Origin: Acestrorhynchus altus
Taxonomy: Eukaryota > Chordata > Actinopteri > Characiformes > Acestrorhynchidae
Direction: 5' to 3'
Length of the DNA stretch: 64,000 nt
Assembly: GCA_034509495.1 (NCBI GenBank)
Contig: CM067518.1
Location: 7,309,695-7,373,694 of the forward strand
Position 1 is the stretch's first letter. Each line of letters opens with the position of its first letter. Shown here in pieces: positions 12,426-23,815 of the stretch. Made by a program: the position numbers and the translations under genes. Below the pieces are notes generated by a model, which did not search any database, was not told the DNA's origin, and worked only from the letters and a program-made list of their open reading frames with translations.

Positions 12426-13719
12426 CCTACAGCTTTCGTTCTGGATCTCACTGATTAAACACACTCTGGACTGGCATTGGCAGTCTTTTGAAAGGTTTAA
12501 GAAGACTAGTTAGGGGACACTGGAACCCTACACCTCTGTTCTAATACTAGAACTGAAGTATTGTTAGTTTGCTGGTGGACATAACAGTAACAGTCAATTT
12601 CTACATAGTTGGTGATGGTGGGTGAGCAGCTAGTCCATGGCAGGGTGGGAAACTAGTCAACTAGTTAACATAGTTGATCAGCCCCATTTGGACAGGCTTA
12701 GTTTAACATGGGGAGGTGGGGTAAAGTCATTTTAACCAGAGCTTCTCAGTGATTTTGGTCCCATGAGAATGTGCCATATGTCAGTAATGTTTTCTAGATG
12801 GTGCTTTCCTGCACCAGTAAAAATCAACTATTTTGTCTCCTGTAAAACAAGCCACAAAAAACATCAGGATATTTTAGTTTTGTGTGAATCAACATGTGGG
12901 ATGAATATCCCCATCATAGCCTATAGAAAATGAGGTTTTAGCAGGATGTCTCAGTACTGAGAGAGCTTGAGGAAGCATTTATTTTTGTCTACATGACAGA
13001 TACCACATGACTTTGAAGTGTAATGCAAATATTCAAAGCTACTGCACAAGCTGCCAAAAATGTGGATGAAAAGGCCTCATGCGAAATGGCCACACGGGTT
13101 ACCAGCATGACCATTATCACCAAACTAATCAAACCAATATGAACAGCCTGTTTGCGAACCTTTTTTGTCAGCCTGCTAATGCTGACAGTTCAGCTGGTCC
13201 ATCAAACTCACCTGAAAGCATGTATACTATACTGGTTAAATCTGGTTAAGCAGCTGTCTCTCTTTTTGCCCAAATGACCACCTTGCCCCTCAAAAAGCAG
13301 CTTAGTCCATCTGAAATTATGGCTGTAGATTTTTGGGACGGGAAGGGAAGCTTTCAGCTACTCTTTTTGTGCTACAACCATGAAGTGGCCGTGAGGAAAG
13401 GCCTGTGACTAATCTCATCAACGAATCTTTCCTTAATAAACATAAATGAACACTTCCAAACTTTTACTTAAAGATTTCAGAGCTGATAGCAGAAAGGCCA
13501 TTCCGAGGCTATGTGGAAGTGGAACTACTCGTGCATAATATGAAGCAGCACCGAATCCTTGAGATTTTCTCATGTCAAATGAGAGACAGACAAATAGTAC
13601 ATAAGCCAACCCAACTTTGTGAATGAGGTCAATTTTACAAGCAAGCCCACTTCCCATAGTCAGAGCCTGTACTGAAGTGAATGACTTATTGAAGATTGTG
13701 TTCAGCTGCTCTCCAAGCA
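12426..13719. other. Intergenic DNA, nothing recognised
   Basis: No gene, RNA or known repeat seen. The 97-codon minus-strand frame at 13433-13726 has no recognisable domain and no supporting signals. Confidence 0.5.
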
Positions 13720-13995
13720 CACTCACACGGTAAATTAACCATGATAGGCTGCCTAATGAGATCAGACATACATTTGTAAATTAATTACAGGATTTTTTTT
13801 CTTTGTGTGCCAGAGACCACACCATTGTCAGCTGCCATTAGCTCAGTGAATTAGCTGCAGGCCCAAGAGAGTCAAACTCTCATTTTTAATTAAGAGGCCT
13901 ACACTAATTCATAACAGTGCATGATATAATGTGCAAGAGCTGGTAATACCTGTTAATTATTTATTCTCAGATAATATATATGATAATATATGACT
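13720..13995. other. Possible conserved non-coding element
   Basis: A balanced, non-repetitive stretch with several homeodomain-type sites ('gtaaattaattacagg', 'catttttaattaagaggcct') and 'cattagctcagtgaattag'. Looks like a developmental enhancer; unverified. Confidence 0.35.
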
Positions 13996-14960
13996 AATAC
14001 TTCTACAACTTGGACACTGTGACGTAACGTGTATAGTATGTAAAAGAAACTTAATCTTTTAAGTATACCACTATTTTGATATATTATTTATTTGCATTTA
14101 TATTTGCAAGTCTCAGTTTCTTTACATCTCAACCATTGAATTAAATACTACATTCAAGTCCACTTCAGCATGAATGTTGAATTTTAATTAAAATAAAACA
14201 TACAGTATGAACTAGACTTAAAAATATATACTGTACTAATAGCATACAGTTACTCAAGTACGTTCTATCACTGCTAATGAGTGATCTTAGCTTCAGTTAA
14301 CACTCACATTTCTTTGCCATAACAATGATTCTCTTGTCCTGTGATACACCCTGGTTTCAAGGGGATAGAAAGGTACTACAGTGCTGCCGTTTGAAGCCTG
14401 CCTGCTCAGTCCCTCCAGTTACTGAAAAAGAAATAACCTTTCTGAGGCTGTTTCTGAGACTAGCAGAGGCAAGATGCAAGATCTCATGGGTTTGCAGGAT
14501 CCCAAACACTGAATCATAGATTACTGTAGGCTATAAGTTGCCTCCTTCATATAATTCATTTGTGTGCCTGTGCCTTTTTAGACGTGATCTACAAAAAACT
14601 GTGGTACTGCTTGTGAATGTTGTTCCTGGAGCTTCATTAATGAATACATTTATTTATCGAAACATTAGGCCACAAGGGCATATTTTTCATGACATCATTG
14701 ACTTTATTTTTAAAATTCATTGTACTTAAAGGGGAATCCCATGGGCTGATTTCGACTAATGGATTTCTAATGGAATAATTGAGATATAAACAGAATATTT
14801 TTCAGTGGTTGGATGTTAAATTGGTCATTGTAAAATTTGTAGCAACTTAAAATTCAACACCATTTATTTACTGCAGTCCTGAGAGAACCTGGGGGTCTCT
14901 TGCCATACAGGAGCATTTTAGGCTCTATAATTACAGAATGTAGTATTTCTGTTTCTCTGC

Positions 14961-15120
14961 ATAATCAATCAATGGTCAGGACCACCACTGAGCAGGTATG
15001 CAGTGACACTGACATAGTGGTGGTGTGTTAGTGTGCGTTGTGCTACAAGGAGTGGATCCAATACAGCACAATGAGGGTACAATCAATGAGGTAGCCATAA
15101 TGTTATGACTGATCTGTGTA
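14961..15120 (+). repeat. Fragment of a large palindromic fish repeat
   Basis: 'gtggtggtgtgttagtgtgc' and 'gtagccataatgttatgact' belong to the same family as 58801-59190, in opposite orientation. Confidence 0.75.
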
Positions 15121-15699
15121 TTTACACTAGTGCACCTACAATGAATCTCTTAATATGCAATAGGATTAATGCGTTTCTTTGTGTATGAAAATGCCCTGGG
15201 TCTTCCTCGATTCATGAAAGCACAAGTCATGGATTCAAGACCCTTGGAGGTGGACTGTCACTAAATCATTTAAAATTTGCTTTGACTTGTGCCATAGTAG
15301 GACTCCTGTTGGTTTAGACCACAAAGGTTGGCCTTAAATGATGAGCTTGGGTGCACAAAAACCTGTTGGCAGTTTTTTTTGGTTTGTGCTTTCTCACATG
15401 ACTTTTGGTCACAAGTCACTTACCCTGCATTGCAGAGATGCTTTGATCCAGTCATCTGTAATGGTAAGTCGTCTCTGTCAGTAAGGTGATAATGCCTGCC
15501 CATTTTTTCAGTATCCAGCAAAAACTAAGGTTGACTTACTGTCTTTACTATGAATTATTGGTGTGTCTTGCCATGATTTACTGCATTAGTGTGCCATTGC
15601 ATGGAAGAAATCATCTTGTGGCACTGAGCTTGTCTGTATTGCTGGGTGTTTCTCATCTTTGTCTATTTTTTTAGAAGCTTGAGACTCTAGGACTCCTGA

Positions 15700-16110
15700 T
15701 ATCCAAAAGAAATGCAATCTTTACTTTTATCTCAAAAGAGAAATTTGGAGCAGTGATCAACAGGTACACTTACCTCTGTTGCCTCTGGTTTAGGAGCAGC
15801 TAGAGGAATTCTGCAGTTGTAGCCCCTTTCCTGGAGACGTATGTACGTGGTGGCTCTTCATGCACTGACACCAGCCTCATTCCCAAGTACTTTTCTTTAC
15901 AATCCTCTTAAAGCTGCAGTCATCAATGTTGCTTCTGCATTTTTTCATACCACTTCTTACTGTGCATATTAATGGTCGGAACGTTATCTAAAAGTGGTGA
16001 ACAGCCTGCCTCTCAGTCATGACCTTTTAGTGGTTTACCGTCTTTAAGGAAAGGGTCAATTATGGTCTTCTGGACTAGACAGGTCACCCCTTTTTGGTTA
16101 ACAATGAAAA
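15700..16110 (-). mobile_element. DNA transposon relic
   Basis: Blocks such as 'ggagcagtgatcaacaggta', 'tttcctggagacgtatgtac' and 'catgaccttttagtggttta' resemble, in order, a fish DNA transposon that I know only from repeat annotations. The frame is destroyed. Superfamily not certain. Confidence 0.5.
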
Positions 16111-16934
16111 AAAGGCTTGACATGTTTCATTTTACATGTAATGGATATAATATGAGGCTACATTCATGAATTAACAAAAATGAAAGTACGTGTTTGTACA
16201 GAATTTTATTTTTGCCCTGTACACCACCTAAATGTATTTAAAATGAAAACAACCAAGATGTGACTAAAGTGTATACTTACAGGATTAATCCAAAGAATTA
16301 AAAAAGAAAATAACTGCATTAACCATTTATGAAGTACAACAATTGAAAATCTCCATTTTCAAAGGCACAAAAGCAGTTGGACATTAAAAATGTTTTAGAA
16401 AAAAAATTTAGAATTGAGTTTGTAGCCTGAGACAATTGAGGGAATATTAAAAAAAAATAAAACTATAAAACTGTTCTACAAATCCTTGAAACAAAGCTGC
16501 AAGTCTACACTTTAGACACTTCCTAATTGCATTCTCAAATCCATCAGGGTTCTTGTCCATAGACAAAATTTTAAAAATTGCATTACAGTCCAAAAACATG
16601 TGGCCCAGACTGTGTCAGTCCTAAACGTACACCACCAAAGCAAACACTTAAGGGATGAGGAGGCAAATGGTTAAGTCAACAATGACAAAATTAAGGCATG
16701 ACTTGTTCCAACTTATTTTAGATATTAGTAACATTTTCACTAAGCAACGAAAATAACTAATGTTTACGTTTTTAATGTTTTCGTTACTCAGTGACAAATC
16801 AATATTTATTTTCAGGTTAGATAAATTAAACAAAATGTACCTAAAAACTCACTTGAATTCTGTCAACCAAAGCAAAAAACTCCAACATCAGCAGACCAAG
16901 AAGAGAGGGTGGAACAATGTTACTGTTTAAGCCT
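16111..16934. other. AT-rich DNA downstream of pfdn4
   Basis: No gene or repeat recognised up to the pfdn4 polyadenylation signal. Confidence 0.5.
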
Positions 16935-16940
16935 TTTATT
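16935..16940 (-). terminator. pfdn4: Putative pfdn4 polyadenylation signal
   Basis: AATAAA on the minus strand (tttatt on plus), about 240 nt beyond the stop codon. This is the first canonical hexamer I noticed downstream. There is no transcript evidence. Confidence 0.5.
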
Positions 16941-17177
16941 TAAATAGCAGTCAATGCCTCTTATCTGCTTTGCTTCCTAATGCCCCTGCCTCAAACCTTT
17001 CCTTTTAACTGACAAATGTACCTCCTAGTTACCAATGCTACAGAAACATATTGGCACATAAAAAAACAGAAACAATCATCAGTGCTGTAAAACGAGGGAA
17101 ATGGTCTGCTTACAAGCTCGGGGGGTGGTGCTCTTGGTGGTGTCAGTTTGTAAAATAAAGTCTGTTGACTTAAGATC

Positions 17178-17309
17178 TCAGCTCTCATCAGCTTCCAGAT
17201 TAATGTTGTTCCCAAACTTAGCGTACAACTGGACCTTAAGATCCCCAAGGACTCCCTGTATTGATGACACCCGACCTTCCAGAGCTTTGATTTCATCCTT
17301 GAGGGCTTC
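17178..17309 (-). CDS. pfdn4: pfdn4 coding exon 4 (end)
   Basis: Forty-three codons plus TGA (17178-17180) encode EALKDEIKALEGRV...FGNNINLEADES, the second coiled-coil arm and the C-terminus. The acceptor is tccacag. Confidence 0.96.
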   Translation of the reverse strand, partial: EALKDEIKALEGRVSSIQGVLGDLKVQLYAKFGNNINLEADES

Positions 17310-20300
17310 CTGTGGACATAATTTCATAATTACATAACATTAGTATAAATAGAATTTGTATGGCTTAAAATATTTTCTAAATATTCTCAGATTTTTTGTT
17401 CTCTATGTTCAGAGTTTTATGACCTTTAGTAGTAAATATTTTACTTCAAAGCTCTCCTCAAAGAAAACATATGGACAGTGATTATTTGCTCAATAAAACA
17501 CTATTAGAATAAATGTGTTTACTGAAGCATTTCCAAAGCTCTCCTCATAGATGTCTAATATAGTAATCATCCAACACCTGGTTTGGAAAATTAGTGCTTA
17601 ATGGTGAGCTGGTGATGGAAGAAAACATCCATATGCTAAGAGGGGGCATCCAATAGAAATGTGCAACCAGTTCCAATTTTAAACCAGTTTCTCTCAAAAA
17701 AGCTTGGGTCTAAATTAGATTAAAATTAAAAATTAAAGTTTTAATGTATTTATGTGAACCTGTACTAATGATATGAAGTTTTTACAACCATAAACACTCC
17801 TACTGCTTAAACGTAAAAGGTGCACAAAAGCTCTGCTATATACTGGGTACAATATATTAGTACATTATTCCAATATAAGAACCTTAGCAGCCTCTAGCAT
17901 CTCTTGAGTCTCCTCTTGCGAGTGACTGATGAAGACATCTCCAATCTGATATGGGATAAGATCATCGTCCTCACACATCATGAGGTCATCACTAGCATCT
18001 TCTAAATTCTGGAGGGATTTCTGAAAGATGAAACATGTTATGGCCAGTATGAAATATCTGGATTAAACAAGTCACAAAAGCATTAACTGAGGTGCATACT
18101 CACCTTTTTGGCTTCTATTTCTTCTTTCAACTCAGTCATTCGATTTGTGTTCCTAGCAAACTTGTTAATCTTCTGTTGGTCTTCAAAAGTAACATTGACA
18201 TCTTCAACTGCCTGCAGAGAGAGTGGTCACTTAGTGACACTAATGAAACAGGAAAGCAAAACAGACTATGTCTAACTTCAGACTAGGGCTGGACAACATG
18301 GACAAAAGACCATATTCTGATATATTTTAGCTGAATGATGATATATGACATACATCCCGTGAAATCCTTATTGTGCTTTTTTTCTTTACTGCATATTGAA
18401 ATTTGATGTTTGTTTCTTCTTTATGCACAGTAAGTCTTATGCCTCCACATCGCCCGAGTCTTATATACATATAAAGCAGCTCAGAGCAAAGGGTGGATTA
18501 AAGCGAGGGATCAGAAAAAAGTCGTTGGGATCGACTAACTAACTCACTATCTATCTATCGCTATAACTTGCAAGACATTTGTAACAGTAAACATCATGGA
18601 AAACACTGGATCATTGTTTCATGTAGTTCATCAAACTATCTCTCTTCTGCACAGGAATGAGTTTTTTCTTGCTTTTCACTTTATTGTACTCCCTGTCTGA
18701 TATCATGAAAAAACATGGGCCATCCTATTAGGATGTTCTTGGTGATGGTAAATTTAAGGAACACTAGATCTGCATATTAGACAAATTAAAATTGGTGTAG
18801 CATAGTGGGTAACAACAATGCTTTCCCCAGCAGAGGCAGGCTAGGGTTCAATTCCGTGGCCAGGTGAGGCCACTATGCTTCAATAGCCTTGGTCTCATTG
18901 CAACACTACATTTGGCAACTCAATCAAATAAGTTAAGAAAGTTCACCAAATGCCATGAATGTACAATATTAAAAGATGTAAACAGAAATCTACTCTTTTG
19001 TATGTATCTTCATGAACTGCATATTCTCTGAACAAGACATTTCTCAACTTCCTAAAGCTACTTTAACTAGCAAGCAATGTTTATTAAATCTAAAGTCTAA
19101 ATGTTATCATAAAGCACAGAGACAACATTGAAAACGGATACTTGGAAAGCCTCCAGGACTCTATATTTGTGAGTATTATATATTTGGGTATTTATTCTTC
19201 ATATAACATGGAATGTAGATAATATTTAAATCTTATTTAGGTCACATTCAGTTAGCTCAATAGTAGGCAACCCTAGTCCTGTAGTGCCCCACACCTGTAC
19301 ATTTTTTGGCTCCTCCTACTGAAGCACACCTGATTCAACTCACCTGTTAATTCAGTTAAGTGTGTAGGACATGGACAGGACTAGGGTTGCCCACCCCTGA
19401 CTTAGCTGGGGCAGTGTTTCTCAACCCTGGTCCTGGAGTCACCCCTGCACATTGTAGAGCTTGCTGTGCTCCCAACACACCCAATTCAACTAATAAGCTC
19501 ATTAGCCAGACCTTCACAGGGAATTCATAAAATGACAGGGGTTCCTCCAGAACCAGTGAGATCTCTGAAATCTAAGAAATGTTCCCTATTTATTATTTAT
19601 GACTTATTCTCAGACAGGAAGGCACCAAGTCATGTCTAAATATGCTAGTAATAAAGCATTATGTGTTATTGGGTTAAAATGCTAATAATACCATAGCTAA
19701 ACATTTCCAGCAGTGATCTGTGGAATCGTTGGCAATATCAGATTTTTTGTTGCCTTTCCCCTAATTCCAGCACACCTGATCCAACTAACGATCTAGTTGA
19801 TAATCTCTTATTGAGCTTACTGGGTACAGTACAGTAGGAAAACTTAAACAAGCAGGGTAGTGGTACTCCACGACCAGAATTGAAACTGGTCCTAATTCTA
19901 TACCCAGTGCATGTACATATAATGCAAACATTTTTTATACATCATTTATGGGACTTGCACCCAGGTTTTTCTCTCACCCTTACATCTGTTTTATTTAGCT
20001 AAAGCAGGGGTCGCCAACCCTGCTCCCTTCTTCCAGGATACAACTCCAACCCAAATTTACTGCACTACATTCACCCAATCAAGAACTGATGAATTAGTTG
20101 GATCAGGTGTAGCAGGACCAAGGGAAGCTCTATATCATGTTGGGCAGGGGTGCCTCCATGACCAGGGTTGACAAACACTGGTATAAAATCAGATACAGCA
20201 ACAATTCTCACACAGAGTTACAACTCTGCTCCTGGAGCTTTTGCATTTTACTTTTCCATTATTTTTTGTCCAAATTCAGGTTTACTTTTTTCCTAAATTC

Positions 20301-20883
20301 ATTTTTCTCTTCATATATATTTTTTTCAAATTCCATTTTACTTTTATATAAAATGTACAGAATTAATATATTTTATACAATGATTTTGGTGTTTATTTTT
20401 TAGTTAACTGCTTTTCTCTAAAGGATTCACAGAGTCCTAATCCTGGTGAAAATTCCTGTATCTTGTAAAATAAAAATCGATATATTGTGATGTCAGTCTT
20501 TTCTCCACTATCATGCAGCACTAGTTCAACCAATCAGATCTCCTGAAGCAGACAGATCAGGTGGGGCTGACCAGGGTTGTTGTTGTAGGAGGCATTTCTA
20601 CTCATCCCTGAAACAGAACCGCTGGAGCAGTATCAGTTCACATAGCTTAACTACTCCAATGTGAACAGCAGAGAGCAGGTAGTTCAACTACCTCTGTGTG
20701 GACAGCAGAGAGCAGGTAGTTTAACTACCCCAGTGTGAGTCTACTTTAGACCCACGCGTTCAGATACGATGACACCACAGCACTAACGTTAATCCTATCT
20801 CGTAAAGAGAGTAAAACCAGCCCAGCCTGTCCTGATAAAGCCGCAGACACACTTACAACACTCTTCTTCGTGGTGGTCGCCAT
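17178..20883 (-). CDS. pfdn4: Prefoldin subunit 4, whole gene (4 coding exons)
   Basis: This is a beta-type subunit of the hexameric prefoldin chaperone, which binds unfolded actin and tubulin in the cytosol and hands them to the CCT chaperonin. Joined on the minus strand, the exons 20857-20883, 18104-18211, 17883-18020 and 17178-17309 give 9, 36, 46 and 44 codons, that is 134 residues plus stop. All introns are phase 0 with GT/AG ends. Recognisable family segments in order are VNVTFEDQQKINKFARNT near the start, the central IPYQIGDVFISHSQEETQEM and the end KVQLYAKFGNNINLEADES. This is the usual prefoldin layout of two coiled-coil arms around a beta hairpin. The protein has no signal peptide or membrane segment. 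The gene is divergent from bcas1. The identification is from memory of the human protein and is very secure. Confidence 0.97.
17310..17882. other. pfdn4 intron 3 with a dispersed repeat piece
   Basis: AT-rich intron. Positions 17563-17670 ('catccaacacctggtttgg' and following) match a stretch at about 2485-2595, so a repeat family is shared between intron and intergenic DNA. Nothing else is recognised. Confidence 0.6.
17883..18020 (-). CDS. pfdn4: pfdn4 coding exon 3
   Basis: Forty-six codons run from KSLQNLEDASDD to EMLEAAK. They hold the acidic turn (CEDDD) and the conserved IPYQIGDVFISHSQEE hairpin region. The donor is GTTCTT, weaker than the others. Compared with human, three residues appear to be missing at the exon 3/4 junction (EAAK followed directly by EALKDEI), balanced by additions elsewhere so that total length is unchanged. 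Confidence 0.96.
18104..18211 (-). CDS. pfdn4: pfdn4 coding exon 2
   Basis: Thirty-six codons begin AVEDVNVTFEDQQ and end EIEAKK. They form most of the first coiled-coil arm (KINKFARNTNRMTELKEEI). The acceptor is ctctgcag and the donor GTGAGT, both phase 0. Confidence 0.96.
18795..18965 (+). repeat. tRNA-derived SINE fragment
   Basis: The start 'tagcatagtgggtaacaac' and a B-box-like 'gggttcaattcc' about 50 nt on resemble a tRNA promoter head. The tail 'aaatgccatgaatgta' is the fish SINE/LINE-type 3' end ('taaatgccgtaaatgta' in the copies I know). Diverged and not a functional tRNA. Confidence 0.75.
19258..20180. repeat. Cluster of four short foldback (MITE-like) elements
   Basis: The units open with versions of 'caaccctggtcctggag' and close with its reverse complement ('caggactagggttgcccacc', 'gaccagggttgacaaacactgg'). 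The interior carries 'cacacctgattcaactcacc'-like text. Four copies lie nearly end to end, which suggests insertion into or next to one another. Confidence 0.7.
20857..20883 (-). CDS. pfdn4: pfdn4 coding exon 1 (start)
   Basis: Nine codons encode MATTTKKSV, followed by the donor GTAAGT (20851-20856 on the plus strand as acttac). The start ATG sits in the context CAAGATGGCGAC. The short first coding exon ending just before the conserved AVEDVNVTF segment fits the family. Confidence 0.93.
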
Positions 20884-20900
20884 CTTGAAACGGAAAAGAA
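20872..20900 (-). promoter_or_regulatory. pfdn4: YY1-type motif over the pfdn4 start codon
   Basis: On the minus strand the start codon lies in CAAGATGGCGAC, which matches the known YY1 consensus (AAnATGGCGnC). Such sites over or just after the start are typical of TATA-less housekeeping promoters. The flank is moderately CpG-rich. Binding is inferred. Confidence 0.5.
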
Positions 20901-22320
20901 ACGCGGTCCTCGCCTGAATGAATCGTTCTTTTGAACGGCTCGAACCGACTCACACGTCTGCTCGAATCCAACATTCTACAGAACAGTGTGTGGCTACAGG
21001 AGACTTAAACCCACTGAAATGTGGTGTTTATGTTCTCTCCTAAAATAAACTGAATTAAATCCCAGTTTATGTGCATGTTTACAAGCTCTGCATGAGTGTG
21101 GACATGAGAAACAGGGTTGAGAAACATTACCCTCCTCTATAGCAGATTACACCCTCTCACACATACATGCATTCACACACACACTGTCTCTCACACTTAC
21201 AGTCTCTCACACACACCCTCACTCTCTCATTCACACTCTCACACCGTTCACTCACACTTACACACCCTCTTTCACACACACACACACTCACACACTCTCT
21301 CTTTAAGGTTTCTTTCTTTAAACACACTAAAGCTACTCCTGTAAGAGTCCTGTCTGTATAATGATCCGAATCTATCAGTGATTAGAGGAACCGACTCCAG
21401 ATTCAAACACCGTTATACCAGTGAGTTTCAATGAAGTTCACTTGACTCGTGAATCAGTGCATCGTTGAATCGGACTGAAACGAACATTTCGAAAGAATCG
21501 GTTCAGTAAACCCGAATCGTCGGTGAGTGAATTTAAAGTGATTAAACCAGTATTTTGGGAAACTGAACTGTGGAATCTGATCTTCAGGATTCTGAACTGG
21601 TTTAGTGTTTATTGGTTTGAATTGTCATCACCATTGTGAGCTGAACACTGGAGCTTTCCCAGTCAAATCACACCACAGGCAGGGTGTTGATGAAACCACC
21701 CAGACACATGTGCACATGCTTTCTCCACCATCAAACATCAGTCATGGTCAAAACAAAGGCTCTCCAGAGGAACCTATCAATAGTGGAGCATTTTCTGGGA
21801 CTTTAAAAAACACAGGTCTTTAAAATACCAAAAGTTTTCTATCACAGAGAAGCACAATTTAACTTTGCCAATAAGTAGAACAGAATTTATGACAAACTGG
21901 TGGTCCCTCTGGGGTCCCAGCCACTCAAAAACAGGCTGAAAGTATGAAGAGATACAGATGGACTACGTCTGTAAATATAGAAGTAAAAGATTTGCTATTT
22001 GACAAAACTGGACATTATAAAATAGTGGTCAGATATATACCCACATCTTAATACTGTCATATCATATTCAGTTTTGTCAAATAGCAGCTCTTGTAGTTCT
22101 ATAATCCACTGAGTTTGATGAGGACAACCCTAATTCAAGTCAAATTCAGTGGATTGAGATCGGGGCGATTCCAGCATTTTTACCAGCTCTTTCATCCCGG
22201 GTCATCCCTGTTGTTGTTGGTGGTGGTGGACTCTAGGCAACATTAACACACAAGTTACTCAGCAGTGAGGAGCTTCTCAGATGGTAACAGAGCTATTGTC
22301 TAGGGCAGCAAGAAAATTTG
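20884..22320. other. Region upstream of pfdn4
   Basis: The first about 100 bases form a small CpG-bearing promoter. Copies of a 'gaatcggttc/gaaccgattc' type element occur at 20918-20960 and 21375-21525. A (CA)/(CTCT) low-complexity run lies at 21150-21302. The remainder to 22320 shows no gene or recognised family. Confidence 0.6.
21150..21302. repeat. CA/CT-rich low-complexity tract
   Basis: Alternating 'cacacac' and 'ctctca' segments. The open frames here translate only to His/Thr/Ser/Leu-rich low-complexity text. Confidence 0.9.
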
Positions 22321-22325
22321 TAATA

Positions 22326-23735
22326 CAGTGGTGTGAAAAAGTGTTTGCTGTTTTCCTGTTTCTTTGTATGTTTGTCACACTTAAGTGTTTCAGAACATCA
22401 AACCAATTTAAATATTAGTCAAAGACAACACAAGTAAACACAAAATGCAATAAACGAAGGGGTTTATTATTAAGCAATTTATTATTAGCAGCAACAACTG
22501 CAACCAAGTGTTTGCGATAACTTGCAATGAGTCTTTTACAGCATTGTGGAGGAATTTTGGCTCACTCATCTTTGCAGAATTGTTGTAATTCAGGTACATT
22601 TGAGGATTTTCGAGCATGAATGGCCTTTTTAAGGTCATACCACAGCATCTCAATAGGATTCAGGTCAGGACATTGACTAGGCCAGTCCAAAGTCTTCATT
22701 TTGTTTTTCTTCAGCCAGTCAAAGGTGGACTTGCTGGTGTGTTGTCATTGTCCTTGATCCTTGTCCTGCTGCAGAACCCAAGTTCATTTCAGCTTGAGGT
22801 CATGAATGATGGTTGGACATTCTGCAATAGACAGGGGTAGATGGCCCCATAGTTCCATTTATCACAGCAAGTCTTCCAGGTCCTGACGCAGCAAAACAGC
22901 CCCAGACCACCACACTACCACCACCATATTTTACTTTGGTGTAATGTTCTTTTTCTGAAACACAGTGTTCCTTTTACACCAGATGTAATGGGACACACAT
23001 CTTCCAAAGAGTTCAACTTTTGTCTCATCAGTCCACAGAATGTTTTCCCAAAAGTCTTGGAGATCATCAAGATGTGTTCTGGAAAAATTGAGACATGCTT
23101 TAATGTTCATTTTGTTCAGCAGTGGTTTTCTTCTTGGAACTCTGCCATGCAGGCCATTTTTGCTAAGTCTCTTTCTGATGGTGGAGGCATGACCACTGAC
23201 CTTAACTGAGGCAAGTCAGGCCTGCAGTTCTTTGGATGTTGTTGTGGGTCTTTTGTGACCTCTTGGATGAGTCGTCGCTGTTTTCTTGTGGTAATTTTGG
23301 GCAGCCGGCCACTCCTGGGAAGGTTCACCTCTGTTCCATGTCTTTGCCATTTGTGGATAATGGCTCTCGCTGTGGTTGGCTGGATTCCCAAAGATTTTAA
23401 ATGGCTTTATAACCCTTTCCAAACTGATAGATCTCAATTACATTCTTTCTTAATTGTTCTGAATTTCTTTGGATCTTGACATGATGTGTAGCTTTTAAGG
23501 ATCTTTTGGTGGACTTTACTTTGTCAGGCAGGTCTTATTTAAGTGATGTCTTGATTGAGTACAGGTGTGGCAATAATCAGGCCTGGGTGTGACTAGAGAC
23601 AATGTACTTAGGTGTGATAAACCACAGTTACAGTTTGTTTTAACAATGGGGGGCAATCACTTTTTCACGCAGGGCCATGAAGGTTTGAATTTTTTTCCCC
23701 TTAATAATAAACACCTTAATTTTAAAAAAATGTTT
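22326..23735 (-). mobile_element. Tc1-like transposon relic of the IR/DR type
   Basis: The left end starts after a TA with 'cagtggtgtgaaaaagtg'. The right side keeps 'tcactttttcacgcagggcc', which in this family is the inner direct repeat of a Sleeping-Beauty-like IR/DR end. Minus-strand frames at 23116-23391 and 23216-23437 give Tc1 transposase N-terminal text (ARAIIHKWQRHGTEVNLPRS, a paired-type DNA-binding segment). The reading frame is broken several times, and the right outer repeat is missing beyond about 23731. It cannot move by itself. Confidence 0.88.
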
Positions 23736-23815
23736 TGGGAATTCTTTGGGAATTCCTTGGAATTTCCTCAAATCAGTTGGCTAAGGGAGGGGCCAGCCAT
23801 AGACCTGATGGACCT
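23736..23815. repeat. Half of a foldback element
   Basis: 'ggaattccttggaatttcct' followed by a diverged copy of 'cagttggctaaggg' matches the arm of the foldback element at 8945-9165. It directly abuts the truncated right end of the Tc1 relic. Confidence 0.6.

Larger units (their letters stand above)
18212..20856 (-). other. pfdn4 intron 1, crowded with small dispersed elements
   Basis: This 2.6 kb intron holds a tRNA-derived SINE (18795-18965) and at least four short elements with the 'accctggtcctggag' type core in both orientations (about 19258-19400, 19404-19570, 19720-19900, 20005-20180), plus a related piece near 20513-20600. No coding exon is visible in it. Confidence 0.7.

Noticed and set aside
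18795..18870. A functional tRNA gene
   Set aside because: Only the promoter boxes of a tRNA-like head remain. The cloverleaf cannot be closed, and a SINE 3' end follows.
23116..23437. Minus-strand frames of 91 and 73 codons as possible host genes
   Set aside because: Both are parts of one Tc1 transposase split by frameshifts, between transposon ends.
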